13,943 nt of DNA, taken from NCBI GenBank assembly GCA_934757945.1, contig CAKVLT010000047.1, forward strand, positions 1 to 13,943. Direction: 5' to 3'. Every line of letters starts with the position of its first letter. Position 1 is the first letter of the stretch. A program made the position numbers and the translations under genes. Shown piece by piece: positions 13,823 to 13,943 of the stretch. The notes below the pieces were generated by a model. That model was not told the DNA's origin and did no database searches. It saw only the letters and a program-made list of their open reading frames with translations. Source of the stretch: an uncultured Bulleidia sp. (lineage in GTDB: Bacteria; Bacillota_I; Bacilli_A; Erysipelotrichales; Erysipelotrichaceae).

Positions 13823-13851
13823 GTGACAAGTGTTTATGGAAGTGGTATTAT
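13823..13851 (+). promoter_or_regulatory. Promoter of the tRNA-Ile gene
   Basis: GTGACA (13823-13828) and TATTAT (13846-13851) each match the consensus in five of six bases and are separated by exactly 17. The expected start at about 13858 is some 12 bases before the mature tRNA. It diverges from the multidrug export-iadA unit. Confidence 0.75.
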
Positions 13852-13869
13852 TATCAAGCACAAAGAAAT

Positions 13870-13943
<74 letters not shown>

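Overview
The window looks like chromosomal DNA from a low-to-moderate GC Firmicute, most plausibly an anaerobic gut member of the Erysipelotrichia or Clostridia. This is inferred from the AT-rich codon choice, AGGAGG-type ribosome binding sites, the gene set (hexameric glutamate dehydrogenase, small multidrug export protein, BlaI/MecI-type repressor, SbcCD) and a group IIC intron. Species cannot be fixed from the sequence alone. Every protein gene I can support is on the minus strand; the only plus-strand gene is a tRNA-Ile at the right edge. The genes are therefore described from right to left, in the direction of transcription.

Right end: tRNA-Ile(GAU) with a good sigma-A-type promoter diverges from a two-gene unit made of a small multidrug export family membrane protein and isoaspartyl dipeptidase (iadA), closed by a GAAA-loop terminator. 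Next come tcdA (tRNA t6A dehydratase), a hidden 59-codon gene overlapping the tcdA stop, and a BlaI/MecI-type repressor. The repressor has an exact TACA-N2-TGTA operator between its own -35 and -10. It is followed without a gap by a membrane protein that joins four membrane segments, an EF-Tu-domain-2-like barrel and an SseB domain. This protein occupies the place where a BlaR1/MecR1 sensor would normally sit and is the most interesting candidate system in the window.

Middle: a 385-base stretch with no intact gene holds a long terminator hairpin, a probable gene relic and the promoter of a binuclear-metal amidohydrolase. The amidohydrolase is followed by glutamate dehydrogenase and a strong terminator. 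IadA, the amidohydrolase and glutamate dehydrogenase suggest a peptide and amino-acid catabolism theme.

Left end: a tightly packed operon encodes a diacylglycerol-kinase-family lipid kinase, SbcD, SbcC (the MR-type double-strand-break nuclease) and an unrecognised polytopic membrane protein. Its terminator is followed directly by the 5' end of a group IIC intron, which runs off the left edge. This is the insertion site expected for class C introns.

Two signals recur. Three terminator hairpins contain the stop codon of the gene they close. Two promoters (repressor and tcdA) place the predicted transcription start at or within a few bases of the start codon, with no Shine-Dalgarno sequence.
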